5,595 nt of DNA from an uncultured Acetatifactor sp. (GTDB taxonomy: Bacteria; Bacillota; Clostridia; Lachnospirales; Lachnospiraceae). The DNA is taken from assembly GCA_910585015.1 (NCBI GenBank), contig CAJUCT010000105.1:1-5595 (forward strand), given 5' to 3'. Positions 1-5,470 of this stretch are shown one piece after another. The notes below the pieces were generated by a model that was given only the letters and a program-made list of their open reading frames with translations, made no database searches and was not told where the DNA came from. The first letter of the stretch is position 1; each line of letters begins with the position of its first letter. Position numbers and translations under genes: made by a program.

Positions 1-736
1 ATGCGGCAATCGAAACCGCCTTTTTGGTCATGCTGTCCTTATAATATCTCTCGTCCGCTTCCTTCTCCATCAGTCTGCGTTTTAGGGCATTTTCTTCCGC
101 CAGCCTCTCATACTCAGCGTGTTTCTCCTCCCTAGCTTTGCGGGCTTCTATGAATTCTGCCGATGACACTGACATCTTTTCACTTGTCACGCAAGCATGC
201 GCAATATCTCCATTCCCATCTAATGCAATCAGATAGCCCTTCCGAGGATTTGGATTCATTGTATCCTGCTCTGCAATAAATCCTTCAACCTTTGCCATGA
301 CACGCTTTTCCAGTTCCGGGTCATTCTTCATCTTTTCTTCCAATTCCGGCGGTACAACAATGGCCTTCTTGCCTATGGTGGAATTGATTTTTGCCTGCAC
401 TTTAGGGTCAAGCATGGCAGGCTCCGCACCCGATGGTTTCCAGTCCAGAACAGAATCATCCGCATGATTGCTGAAATACTTATCCCAGGGATAATCATTC
501 CTCCCCCATAAGGAACCGTCAATCTTGGATGTATCCATCACGTTGTAGTAGGCTCCGGGAAACCTCGCCTGCCACATATCCTTAAAACTCATTCCCGATA
601 CATCCGACTGCCCCGCCGCTTTCGCCGCCGCAAGCTCCGCAAAACTCACGCCTCCATTCTTATCAGCCGCCGCATTGTTCCGGTACTTCTCTGCCAGATA
701 GTACCCTCCCAATTTACCAGATACTCCGAAATCCAT
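1..736 (-). CDS. Uncharacterised protein, second tandem paralogue (partial, 3' end off window)
   Basis: An open frame of 245 codons runs from the ATG at 736 off the left edge without a stop. An in-frame ATG lies six codons upstream (754), but the AGGAG sits between the two, so 736 is the better start. The N-terminus MDFGVSGKLGGYYLAEKYR matches the neighbour at 1628-795 at 20 of the first 24 residues. Both proteins also carry a central MKNDPE-x-EK-x-VM motif (here near residues 132-144, after a VVPPELEE stretch). Residues 45-85 are rich in aromatics (FPGAYYNVMD, RNDYPWDKYF), and the last 60 visible residues are a highly charged, probably helical segment. No signal peptide or membrane span is visible. 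I do not know a function. From memory, the MxNDPE segment is common in uncharacterised Lachnospiraceae proteins, but I cannot name a family with confidence. It is the fourth gene of the regulator/kinase operon. Confidence 0.88.
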   Translation of the reverse strand, partial: MDFGVSGKLGGYYLAEKYRNNAAADKNGGVSFAELAAAKAAGQSDVSGMSFKDMWQARFPGAYYNVMDTSKIDGSLWGRNDYPWDKYFSNHADDSVLDWKPSGAEPAMLDPKVQAKINSTIGKKAIVVPPELEEKMKNDPELEKRVMAKVEGFIAEQDTMNPNPRKGYLIALDGNGDIAHACVTSEKMSVSSAEFIEARKAREEKHAEYERLAEENALKRRLMEKEADERYYKDSMTKKAVSIAA

Positions 737-794
737 CTTCCTCTCTCCTTTCATTTTTCATCATCGCAGACAGGATGCACATCTGCCATTGACC
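737..794 (-). repeat. Decayed duplicate of the kinase-gene 3' end forming the inter-paralogue spacer
   Basis: Read on the minus strand, the spacer between the two paralogues aligns with the last codons of the kinase gene (counterpart about 1629-1693). The near-identical block GATGATGAAAAATGA is followed by AGGAGAGAGGAAGATGG in both places. By eye there are only a few substitutions, one inserted T (creating the TAA that ends the upstream paralogue) and one compensating deletion. Past those, the spacer still reads ILSAMMKNERREEDGF in the kinase frame, against ILSVMMKNERREEDGF in the kinase. It is therefore a relic of kinase coding sequence that now serves as leader and SD for the second paralogue. 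No promoter or terminator is visible in it. Confidence 0.85.
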
Positions 795-1628
795 TTAAAA
801 ATCTCTAACCACGCTTTTACTGAATGCGCTTATGTTTTCCTCATAGACAGTTGCTGCCAGTGCGCTTAATCCTGCGGTCTGGAATGCCGCCGCATCGTCA
901 CCACTTTGCATTTCCCCTACAAGAAATGCCTGTAACCTCTGCCTGCTTGCCATCTGGCTTTTCAAGTAGTTCTCTTGTACTGCCGCCTTCCTTGCCTGTG
1001 CCTTTTTGACCGCCTCCTTCTCCTGCTCCTCCATCAGTTCTTCCATCCTCTCATGGCGTTTTTCCCACCATGATTTTTCATCTCCGGCAAAATTAGAGCC
1101 GCTGCCTCCTGTTGGCCCCGCATAACCATAGCATTCTTCCGGGGATGCCCCGATAACTTCATAGCAGACATTATTCGGCCCGACAGGAAGACTGCTTACC
1201 GAATACATGGAGCGAATCCTGTTCATGACATATTTCTCATATTCCGGGTCATTTTTCATCCTCTCAAATGCTTCTTCTTTAATCACCAGAGAGCCAGACG
1301 AGAATGATGATCTGAACCATGAACTTACAGGCATTTTCGACATCTCATTCATAAACCACTGTTTGTACTCATCTGTCGTCATTTCCTCTTTGGGTTTATT
1401 GGAAATACTGCTGTCATATGTAAATCCAAAATAACTCGGAGGATTAGGGACTACCATGTCCCCCGCCCATGCTGATGAGCTGGATTTTTCTGCCGCATTC
1501 TTTCCTTCCGCGGCTTTTTGTACCTCCCCCGCAAAATTCCCTGTACCTGCTGCCTTTGCCGCCGCATTCTTCCGGTACTGCTCCGCCAGATAACACCCTC
1601 CCAATTTACCTGTCACTCCGAAATCCAT
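795..1628 (-). CDS. Uncharacterised protein, first tandem paralogue
   Basis: A 277-residue protein if it starts at the ATG at 1628. An in-frame ATG at 1646 lies upstream of the AGGAG (1641-1637), which is 8 nt from the 1628 ATG, so 1628 is preferred. The N-terminus MDFGVTGKLGG is followed by a conserved YLAE-x-YR-x-NAAA stretch. Next come a low-complexity Ala/Lys/Ser segment (about 24-56) and a middle region with MTTDEYKQWF (about 83-92) and MKNDPEYEKYVM (about 124-135). Residues about 180-230 are very charged and Glu/Lys-rich (probable helix or coiled coil), and the tail is Ala-rich. There is no signal peptide or transmembrane segment. The start lies inside the kinase gene (stop at 1606), so translation is probably coupled. 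The final DF-stop is itself part of the duplicated kinase-tail sequence. Function unknown; the operon position suggests an output or partner of the two-component system, but that is inference. It is the complete member of the pair. Confidence 0.9.
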   Translation of the reverse strand: MDFGVTGKLGGCYLAEQYRKNAAAKAAGTGNFAGEVQKAAEGKNAAEKSSSSAWAGDMVVPNPPSYFGFTYDSSISNKPKEEMTTDEYKQWFMNEMSKMPVSSWFRSSFSSGSLVIKEEAFERMKNDPEYEKYVMNRIRSMYSVSSLPVGPNNVCYEVIGASPEECYGYAGPTGGSGSNFAGDEKSWWEKRHERMEELMEEQEKEAVKKAQARKAAVQENYLKSQMASRQRLQAFLVGEMQSGDDAAAFQTAGLSALAATVYEENISAFSKSVVRDF

Positions 1629-3075
1629 CTTCCTCTCTCCTCTCATTTTTCATCATCACAGACAGGATGAACACCCTGCCGTTTACCTTAAAATCCATTG
1701 TTCCCTGATATTTCTCCGCCGTGCTTTTGATGTTGACCATCCCTATCCCGTGATTCTCCCTGTCCGCCTTGTCCGTCACAGGTAACTCATTCCGCGGTCT
1801 CCTCACCACCCTCCCGTCAAAGCTGTTCTCCACTTTCAGGAAAAACAGCTCCCTCTTTTGGAATGAACTGATGCGGATAAAGGCTTCCGCACCCGGTTCT
1901 TTCGCTTTCAGTTTCCGGCACGCCTCCATTGCGTTATCCAGCGCATTCCCTAAAATAATGCCGATATCATAGCTTTGGATGAACAGTTTTTCAGGGAACT
2001 GCAGCCCATCCACATCCATCCGCAGATCCGGCACCGTGCCTGTAATCTCATGGTATTTCATGTTCAGCAGGGTATCCACAACCGTATTCCCTGTCTTAAA
2101 ACGGAATTCCAGTCTGTCCATCGTCCGGCTCAGTTCCTCCAGATATGCCTGCATCCCTTCCTCCTTCCCCGCCGCAAGCTGCATGATGACGGAGATCGTA
2201 TTCTTCATGTCATGCCTCATCCCCCGTATCCCGGAATAGACGCGCTCCATCTCCCCCATATGCTCCTGCAGGCTGCTGACCTGTTTCTCCAGAATAATCC
2301 GGCTGCTCTTTTCCCTGTTCCAATAAATCATGTCCTGCAAAAGCTTTACTCCGAACAGAATGGACAGGAAAGACAGCAAAAGGACAACCGGCACCATAAC
2401 TGTCAATGACGGATATCTGTCGTATAAGGATGCCGGGATTCCATCCTCTATCGTGACTAAAACCATACGCAGTAATGTGCAGATAAACACCGCCGTCATG
2501 CTGGGCGCTAAAATAAACAATAATTCCATCCGGCGGATGGCATAATCCTTTTCCCTGAAGCTCCTTACAATGCTTTTTAGGGAAACAAACAGTATCACTA
2601 TGGAAACGATATGCATCGTCGCTGATATCCCCAATGTGGTGGCCTTCAATAATCCGTCAAAAACGTCAATTGATGCAATATATCCTTTTTCCGCACACCA
2701 CATCCATACGGAATAAAGATTGCTCCCCAGCCAGCAGACATTATATGCCAGAAAAAAGCTGAGCTCGCCTGTTGCAAGAAAAGCGACCACAAGGAAGACC
2801 TTTATTTTTCCGGCCGCCCTGTAACAGCACACTACTAGGATGGTCAGGATGCACAGGGTCAGTGCCAGTTTCGCAAAAATCCTTACACTCCCATAATCTG
2901 AGGGCAGAATCAAATCCATTCCAAGCTTCAGCACAGCATACAAAAATACAGTCCATAATCCCGCATGGCGTCCCCTTATCCTTCCCTCCAGAAAACTCCC
3001 GAAGAAATACTGCAGGCAGCATCCCTGGAACATGGCAGAGAACACTCCCATCAGGCCATTCACCACTTCATACAC
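1606..3075 (-). CDS. Membrane sensor histidine kinase, GHKL/AgrC-like
   Basis: This is the sensor of a two-component system that phosphorylates the LytTR regulator encoded just upstream. The first half (about residues 5-250) is hydrophobic with roughly six membrane spans, for example VFLYAVLKLGMDLIL, ILTILVVCCY and VMVPVVLLLSFLSILFGV. A linker helix follows, then the phospho-acceptor motif RHDMKNT (His288 from the GTG start). The ATP-binding domain has the N-box-like DIGIILGNALDNAMEA and the G-box NHGIGMVNIKSTAEKY. This is the GHKL (HATPase_c_5) arrangement of AgrC-like kinases. I chose the GTG at 3075 because GGAGGGG (3088-3082) lies 6 nt upstream; an in-frame ATG at 3090 has no SD in front and would add five residues. 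The start overlaps the regulator's stop by 8 bases. The last 14 or so residues (KNERREEDGFRSDR) look like a by-product of overlap with the next gene's SD and start. The ligand is unknown, and no agrB/agrD is nearby. Confidence 0.93.
   Translation of the reverse strand: MYEVVNGLMGVFSAMFQGCCLQYFFGSFLEGRIRGRHAGLWTVFLYAVLKLGMDLILPSDYGSVRIFAKLALTLCILTILVVCCYRAAGKIKVFLVVAFLATGELSFFLAYNVCWLGSNLYSVWMWCAEKGYIASIDVFDGLLKATTLGISATMHIVSIVILFVSLKSIVRSFREKDYAIRRMELLFILAPSMTAVFICTLLRMVLVTIEDGIPASLYDRYPSLTVMVPVVLLLSFLSILFGVKLLQDMIYWNREKSSRIILEKQVSSLQEHMGEMERVYSGIRGMRHDMKNTISVIMQLAAGKEEGMQAYLEELSRTMDRLEFRFKTGNTVVDTLLNMKYHEITGTVPDLRMDVDGLQFPEKLFIQSYDIGIILGNALDNAMEACRKLKAKEPGAEAFIRISSFQKRELFFLKVENSFDGRVVRRPRNELPVTDKADRENHGIGMVNIKSTAEKYQGTMDFKVNGRVFILSVMMKNERREEDGFRSDR
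1629..1693 (-). repeat. Kinase 3' end, source copy of the duplicated block, carrying the next gene's SD
   Basis: This stretch encodes the end of the kinase (about NGRVFILSVMMKNERREEDG) and in another frame supplies AGGAG (1641-1637), 8 nt from the ATG at 1628. Almost the same sequence recurs at 737-794 in front of the second paralogue. Similarity continues leftward into both paralogue genes but stops to the right of about 1693, which places the duplication junction there. Confidence 0.8.
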
Positions 3076-3784
3076 AGGACACCCCTCCATTCTGCAGATA
3101 CCACATATACGCCTTTACAAACTCATTGTGCTTCTTCCTCGTCAGGTAGACCTTCTCGCCGCTGGAAAGGAAGATGCTGTCACTGTCATACCTCGCTATG
3201 TGCGCCATGTTGACCAGATACCCCCTGTGGCAGCGGTAAAAGCCATCCCCAAGCTGCCCTTCCAGTTCATCCATCGTGGCATATGACTCTATGATGTCCT
3301 CCATGTCCGTGGTATGGATCTCCACCTTCTTCCCCCTGCTCTCGATATACAGGATGCTGTTTAGGTTAAGCGTATACCCCTGGTTCTTCGCCCGTATGAA
3401 TATCTGCCGCTCCTTCTGCCCCTTCCTTTTCCCGGCTTCCTCTGCCGCCCTGCCAAGCACCTCCATGAATTTCTGTTCCTCAATCGGCTTTAACAGGTAG
3501 TGGAATGCCGACACGTCAAAAGCCTCAAACACATATTCCCTGATTCCCGTAATGAAGATGACCACCGCATCCACGCCGGACTGCCGGAGGGTCCTCGCCG
3601 CCTCAATGCCGCCCATGCCCTCCATCTGTATGTCGAGGAAGATCATGTCAAAATCCTTTCCTGCCGCGAGCAGTCCTTCCCCCGTGGCAAAACTGCTTAT
3701 ATCAAAATCGGGATTCCGTTTTTTTATGAATCCACCAATCTGCTCCCGGATGGCTTCCTCATCATCAACCACTGCTATATTCAA
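3068..3784 (-). CDS. LytTR-family response regulator (AgrA/LytR-like)
   Basis: A 238-residue DNA-binding response regulator, partner of the kinase that follows. The receiver domain (about 1-115) has acidic residues D7/D8, the phospho-acceptor D51 in MIFLDIQM, the switch threonine T79 in IFITG, and K99-P100 in YLLKP. A short linker rich in Lys/Arg/Glu leads to a LytTR DNA-binding domain (about 128-230) with ILYIESRGKKVEIHT, FYRCHRGYLVNM and VYLTRKKHNEFVKAY. All are characteristic of the family. The start is TTG at 3784: in-frame TGA codons lie immediately upstream, and GAGGTGA is 6 nt away. It is the first gene of the operon. A pair of direct repeats about 75-115 bases upstream is a candidate site for autoregulation. 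This is not assigned as agrA itself because no agrB/agrD genes are present. Confidence 0.94.
   Translation of the reverse strand: MNIAVVDDEEAIREQIGGFIKKRNPDFDISSFATGEGLLAAGKDFDMIFLDIQMEGMGGIEAARTLRQSGVDAVVIFITGIREYVFEAFDVSAFHYLLKPIEEQKFMEVLGRAAEEAGKRKGQKERQIFIRAKNQGYTLNLNSILYIESRGKKVEIHTTDMEDIIESYATMDELEGQLGDGFYRCHRGYLVNMAHIARYDSDSIFLSSGEKVYLTRKKHNEFVKAYMWYLQNGGVSCV
3082..3088 (-). promoter_or_regulatory. Ribosome binding site deciding the kinase GTG start
   Basis: GGAGGGG lies inside the last codons of the response regulator and is spaced 6 nt from GTG at 3075. The upstream ATG at 3090 overlaps this SD and has none of its own, so GTG is the likelier start. The start and the regulator's stop interlock as GTGTATGA, a typical translational-coupling junction. 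Confidence 0.7.
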
Positions 3785-3790
3785 AATTCA

Positions 3791-3797
3791 TCACCTC
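3791..3797 (-). promoter_or_regulatory. Ribosome binding site for the TTG start of the response regulator
   Basis: GAGGTGA is spaced 6 nt from TTG at 3784. Two in-frame TGA codons directly upstream of the TTG exclude any earlier start. A nearer ATG (3791) is in another frame and reads only eight codons before a stop. A TTG start on the first gene of the operon may keep regulator levels low (inference). Confidence 0.75.
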
Positions 3798-3808
3798 GGA
3801 TTTCTGTT

Positions 3809-3835
3809 TCTGCCGTTACTTAATTTATCGGCAGA
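3809..3835 (-). repeat. 7-bp perfect inverted repeat in the operon leader
   Basis: TCTGCCG (3809-3815) and CGGCAGA (3829-3835) flank an A/T-rich 13-base centre. The element sits between the direct repeats and the SD of the response regulator. No U-run follows on the minus strand, so it is not an intrinsic terminator. It could be a leader hairpin or an additional operator. The centre contains TAAATT (3827-3822), a possible but poor -10. Confidence 0.45.
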
Positions 3836-3858
3836 TTTTCTGTTATTTTGGGATGCAG

Positions 3859-3897
3859 GGAACGAAAGGCATATAAAATGGAGCGAAAGGCATAAAT
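3859..3897 (-). promoter_or_regulatory. Candidate LytTR operator: two direct repeats in 21-bp register
   Basis: On the plus strand, GGAACGAAAGGCATATAA (3859-3876) and GGAGCGAAAGGCATAAAT (3880-3897) match at 15 of 18 positions, with starts 21 bp apart (two helical turns). On the minus strand the core is TATGCCTTTCG. LytTR regulators such as AgrA are known to bind pairs of roughly 9-bp direct repeats with about 12 bp between them, which is the same 21-bp period. The pair lies upstream of the LytTR regulator's own gene, as expected for autoregulation. The core does not match the AgrA consensus closely, so the assignment rests on position and spacing. Confidence 0.5.
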
Positions 3898-3939
3898 CCA
3901 GTACAGGAAATCCAAAAAAGGTCTAAAGTTTTTCGCCAT

Positions 3940-4046
3940 TCGTCCGATATAAGGGCGGTTTCTATGCTCCGCTTCGGTCGTTGCTGAACAAGCGCCACTG
4001 GCGCTTAGCAACCCGCAGGGCGGCACAAACGCAAACCACCGTGTAA
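3940..4046. other. GC-rich hairpin block, possible transfer-origin or mobile-element scar
   Basis: The core is a 13-bp stem: GTTGCT (3980-3985) plus AAGCGCC (3990-3996) pair with GGCGCTT (4000-4006) plus AGCAAC (4007-4012). The loop is ACT and GAAC is bulged on one side. GC-rich flanks carry AGGGCGG at about 3953 and again at about 4017. No U-run follows on either strand, so it is not a terminator. On the minus strand the block reads TTTGTGCCGCCCTGCGGG before the hairpin, which loosely recalls the GTGCGCCCT-type nick region beside an inverted repeat in some mobilisation origins. From memory, similar sequence occurs in clostridial conjugative elements. No relaxase or integrase gene is present, so at most this is a remnant. 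Confidence 0.35.
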
Positions 4047-4050
4047 GCAT

Positions 4051-4056
4051 ATTATA
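4051..4056 (-). promoter_or_regulatory. Isolated consensus -10 hexamer facing the hairpin block
   Basis: TATAAT is read on the minus strand at 4056-4051, between the hydrolase terminator and the hairpin. No convincing -35 or TGn extension precedes it. It could start a transcript through the hairpin toward the regulator operon, but a chance match is quite possible. Confidence 0.25.
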
Positions 4057-4090
4057 GCTGGTTCCCCCACTATCCAGGTTTTTTCTGAAC

Positions 4091-4117
4091 AGGAAAAAGG
4101 GCTTGTGAGCCCTTTCC
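4091..4117 (-). terminator. Intrinsic terminator of the amidohydrolase gene
   Basis: On the minus strand, AAAGGGCT and AGCCCTTT form an 8-bp stem with a CACA loop (4115-4096), followed by a short T-run (TTTCC, extending the T's of the stem). It begins about 12 bases after the hydrolase stop at 4127, the usual place for a rho-independent terminator. It separates the hydrolase from the regulator/kinase operon transcribed in the same direction. Confidence 0.8.
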
Positions 4118-4126
4118 TCTTTCTCC

Positions 4127-4927
4127 TTAGTGCAGTTTCAGTAACCGGGATATGTTTTTCCCCAAGGCCATTTCCGCCGCCCGCTTATCCGGGCTTACAA
4201 ATTCGATGAGCTGTCTGTATAAATATGGTTCCCCGTAAGGCGCATCAGAACTGTACAGGCATCTCTCCGGCAGTTCGGTCAATGCCATTTTTGTGGCAAT
4301 GGAAGCGAAAGCCGCTGAAAGGTCTAAGTATACATTCCCATGCTCTTTCGCAAATTTTATGACCTCCATCCAGTTTGAGCCGCCTAAATGTCCGAAGATA
4401 ACAGGAATGTCGGGATATTTTTCACATAAGGACATCAGAAGTTTTATCCCGTCCATCGTGACCGGATGGAAAGTATGTACCCAGACCGGATAAATCTTTG
4501 TAGCCATCAATGCCTGAAATACAGTGTCTAGCTGCATGATCTGCTGCTCGTTTCCGGGCGTAAACTCCCCAATTCCATACAAAGAATTAGAAGTAATCTG
4601 CGTATCAATCCATTCTTCCGTTTCCTCCAGCCCCATCCCTAAAGGAACAGAACCGAATCCCAAAAAGCGTTCCGGGTGTTCCTTTACGACCTCCACAACT
4701 TCCAAAATGTTCTTTTTCAGCCGGCGGATGTTATCCTCCTTACTGTTCGCTCCTGCCAGAATCTTATTCAGGGCTGCCATTTCTTCTTCCAGCTCCTTTA
4801 ATGTGCCGGCTTTCTCCGGGTGCGGCGCAGTGCAGAATAATACCGTCTTATCCACTCCCGCCGCATCCATTTTATCCAGCTGCATTTTTACGGGGAACAT
4901 GACATGTTCATGGCTGTCTATCACCAT
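4127..4927 (-). CDS. Amidohydrolase_2-type metal-dependent hydrolase
   Basis: A 266-residue cytoplasmic enzyme of the amidohydrolase superfamily (TIM-barrel, amidohydrolase_2 branch). This branch includes decarboxylases and hydrolases of lactone-like or carboxylic substrates. The visible metal-site signatures are the N-terminal H-x-H in DSHEH (H6, H8), a strand ending GIGEF (E121), WVHTFHP (H151), IFGHLGGSN (H180) and LYSSDAPYGEP (D228). Length and motif order are complete for the family. Residues about 40-80 form a charged helical insertion. The substrate cannot be read from sequence. The ATG at 4927 has a perfect AAGGAGG (4942-4936) 8 nt upstream. It is a single-gene unit with its own terminator, divergent from an HxlR regulator that probably controls it (inference from layout). 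No signal peptide was seen. Confidence 0.9.
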   Translation of the reverse strand: MVIDSHEHVMFPVKMQLDKMDAAGVDKTVLFCTAPHPEKAGTLKELEEEMAALNKILAGANSKEDNIRRLKKNILEVVEVVKEHPERFLGFGSVPLGMGLEETEEWIDTQITSNSLYGIGEFTPGNEQQIMQLDTVFQALMATKIYPVWVHTFHPVTMDGIKLLMSLCEKYPDIPVIFGHLGGSNWMEVIKFAKEHGNVYLDLSAAFASIATKMALTELPERCLYSSDAPYGEPYLYRQLIEFVSPDKRAAEMALGKNISRLLKLH

Positions 4928-4940
4928 TTTCAGAACCTCC

Positions 4941-4970
4941 TTGACAATTTTGGTATATTGACGTTAGCAT
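4941..4970 (+). promoter_or_regulatory. Candidate promoter for the HxlR gene
   Basis: A perfect TTGACA lies at 4941-4946, followed after 18 bp by TAGCAT (4965-4970). Alternatively, an extended -10 of the form TGnTATATT sits at 4951-4959. The TTGACA overlaps the SD of the divergent hydrolase (4942-4936). On the opposite strand a weaker TTGATT (4989-4984) and TAACGT (4966-4961), 17 bp apart, could serve the hydrolase, so the two promoters would overlap. Confidence 0.5.
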
Positions 4971-5010
4971 TAAGGAAAGCTAAAATCAAGTACGCACTTT
5001 TTTGAAATAA

Positions 5011-5028
5011 GGTTTCCTTTTTGAAACC
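5011..5028. promoter_or_regulatory. Candidate HxlR operator, perfect 6-6-6 inverted repeat
   Basis: GGTTTC (5011-5016) and GAAACC (5023-5028) flank the spacer CTTTTT. A related half-site, TTTTTTGAAATA, lies 19 bp upstream (around 4998-5009) beside a small AAGT/ACTT inverted repeat (4988-4999). The cluster lies between the candidate promoter and the SD of the HxlR gene. An autoregulating dimeric winged-helix repressor would be expected to bind there and could also affect the divergent hydrolase. Confidence 0.5.
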
Positions 5029-5052
5029 GTGCGCGGAAAGGGGCAATACATA

Positions 5053-5385
5053 ATGGCAAAAGTGCAGGCAGTGGATGAACAATGTCCGGTTGAGCTGGGG
5101 CTGAATATCCTTAGCGGAAAATGGAAACTGAAAATATTATGGCATCTCTCCAAAGGTACAATCCGTTTTAATGAATTACAGCGGCTCTTAGGCCGCATCA
5201 CCACCAAGACGCTGACGGAACAGCTCCGGGAACTGGAGGAACAAGGAATCATCCTGAGAACTGTTTTCCCGGAAGTCCCTCCAAGGGTTGAATATTCGCT
5301 TAGCGAAATAGGCTGCACCCTGAAACCGATTTTAGGTGGGCTGTGTGAATGGGGAAAGACCTATCAGGAATATCGACAGCAATAA
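5053..5385 (+). CDS. HxlR-family winged-helix transcriptional regulator
   Basis: A 110-residue protein covering essentially one HxlR domain, a MarR-like winged helix that works as a dimer. Visible family signatures are CPVELGLNILSGKWKLKIL (11-29), the RFNELQR segment (38-44), the recognition-helix stretch TTKTLTEQLRELEEQG (50-65), the wing FPEVPPRVEYSLSEIG (72-87), and a C-terminal helix with PILGGLCEWG. Cys11 is the conserved N-terminal cysteine that acts as a redox or electrophile switch in characterised members such as YodB and HypR; whether it does so here is inference. I chose the ATG at 5053 (AAGGGG at 5038-5043, 9-nt spacer) over an in-frame GTG at 5029, which would add eight residues and overlap the candidate operator's neighbourhood. 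It is divergent from the amidohydrolase, its likely target. No clear terminator follows. Confidence 0.93.
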   Translation: MAKVQAVDEQCPVELGLNILSGKWKLKILWHLSKGTIRFNELQRLLGRITTKTLTEQLRELEEQGIILRTVFPEVPPRVEYSLSEIGCTLKPILGGLCEWGKTYQEYRQQ

Positions 5386-5470
5386 AGGTATTCCGATGAT
5401 AGCTAAAACAGCACAATCTTTCCCTCCATATATTTACCCATACTATCATTCTGAAACCTGCAGGTGATTC

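Noticed and set aside
1595..1628. GG pair in the conserved MDFGVTGKLGG N-terminus as a double-glycine export leader
   Set aside because: The segment before GG is only nine residues and lacks the usual leader pattern of hydrophobic and acidic positions. No peptidase-containing ABC transporter is in the window.
1975..2409. 144-codon plus-strand open frame opposite the kinase gene
   Set aside because: It is antisense to well-supported kinase coding sequence, has no SD and no recognisable domain, and its composition is that of a shadow frame.
2772..3149. 125-codon plus-strand open frame opposite the kinase/regulator junction
   Set aside because: It overlaps two confidently identified genes on the other strand and shows Pro/Ser/His-rich antisense composition.
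3980..4012. Strong hairpin as an intrinsic terminator
   Set aside because: Neither strand has a U-run after the stem, and a proper terminator for the upstream hydrolase already exists at 4091-4117.
3820..4050. 76-codon minus-strand open frame across the intergenic region
   Set aside because: It runs straight through the GC-rich hairpin and the 21-bp direct repeats, lacks a good SD, and its translation has no recognisable domain. The DNA-level structures explain the region better.
3785..4126. Search for a small agrD-like signal peptide gene near the LytTR/GHKL pair
   Set aside because: No short frame with an SD, an amphipathic leader and a conserved cysteine-containing core was found.
5456..5465. 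10-bp palindrome ACCTGCAGGT, with TGCAGGTGAT repeated at 5506-5515
   Set aside because: Short, and the second copy lies inside coding sequence of the right-edge membrane protein. Coincidence is adequate.
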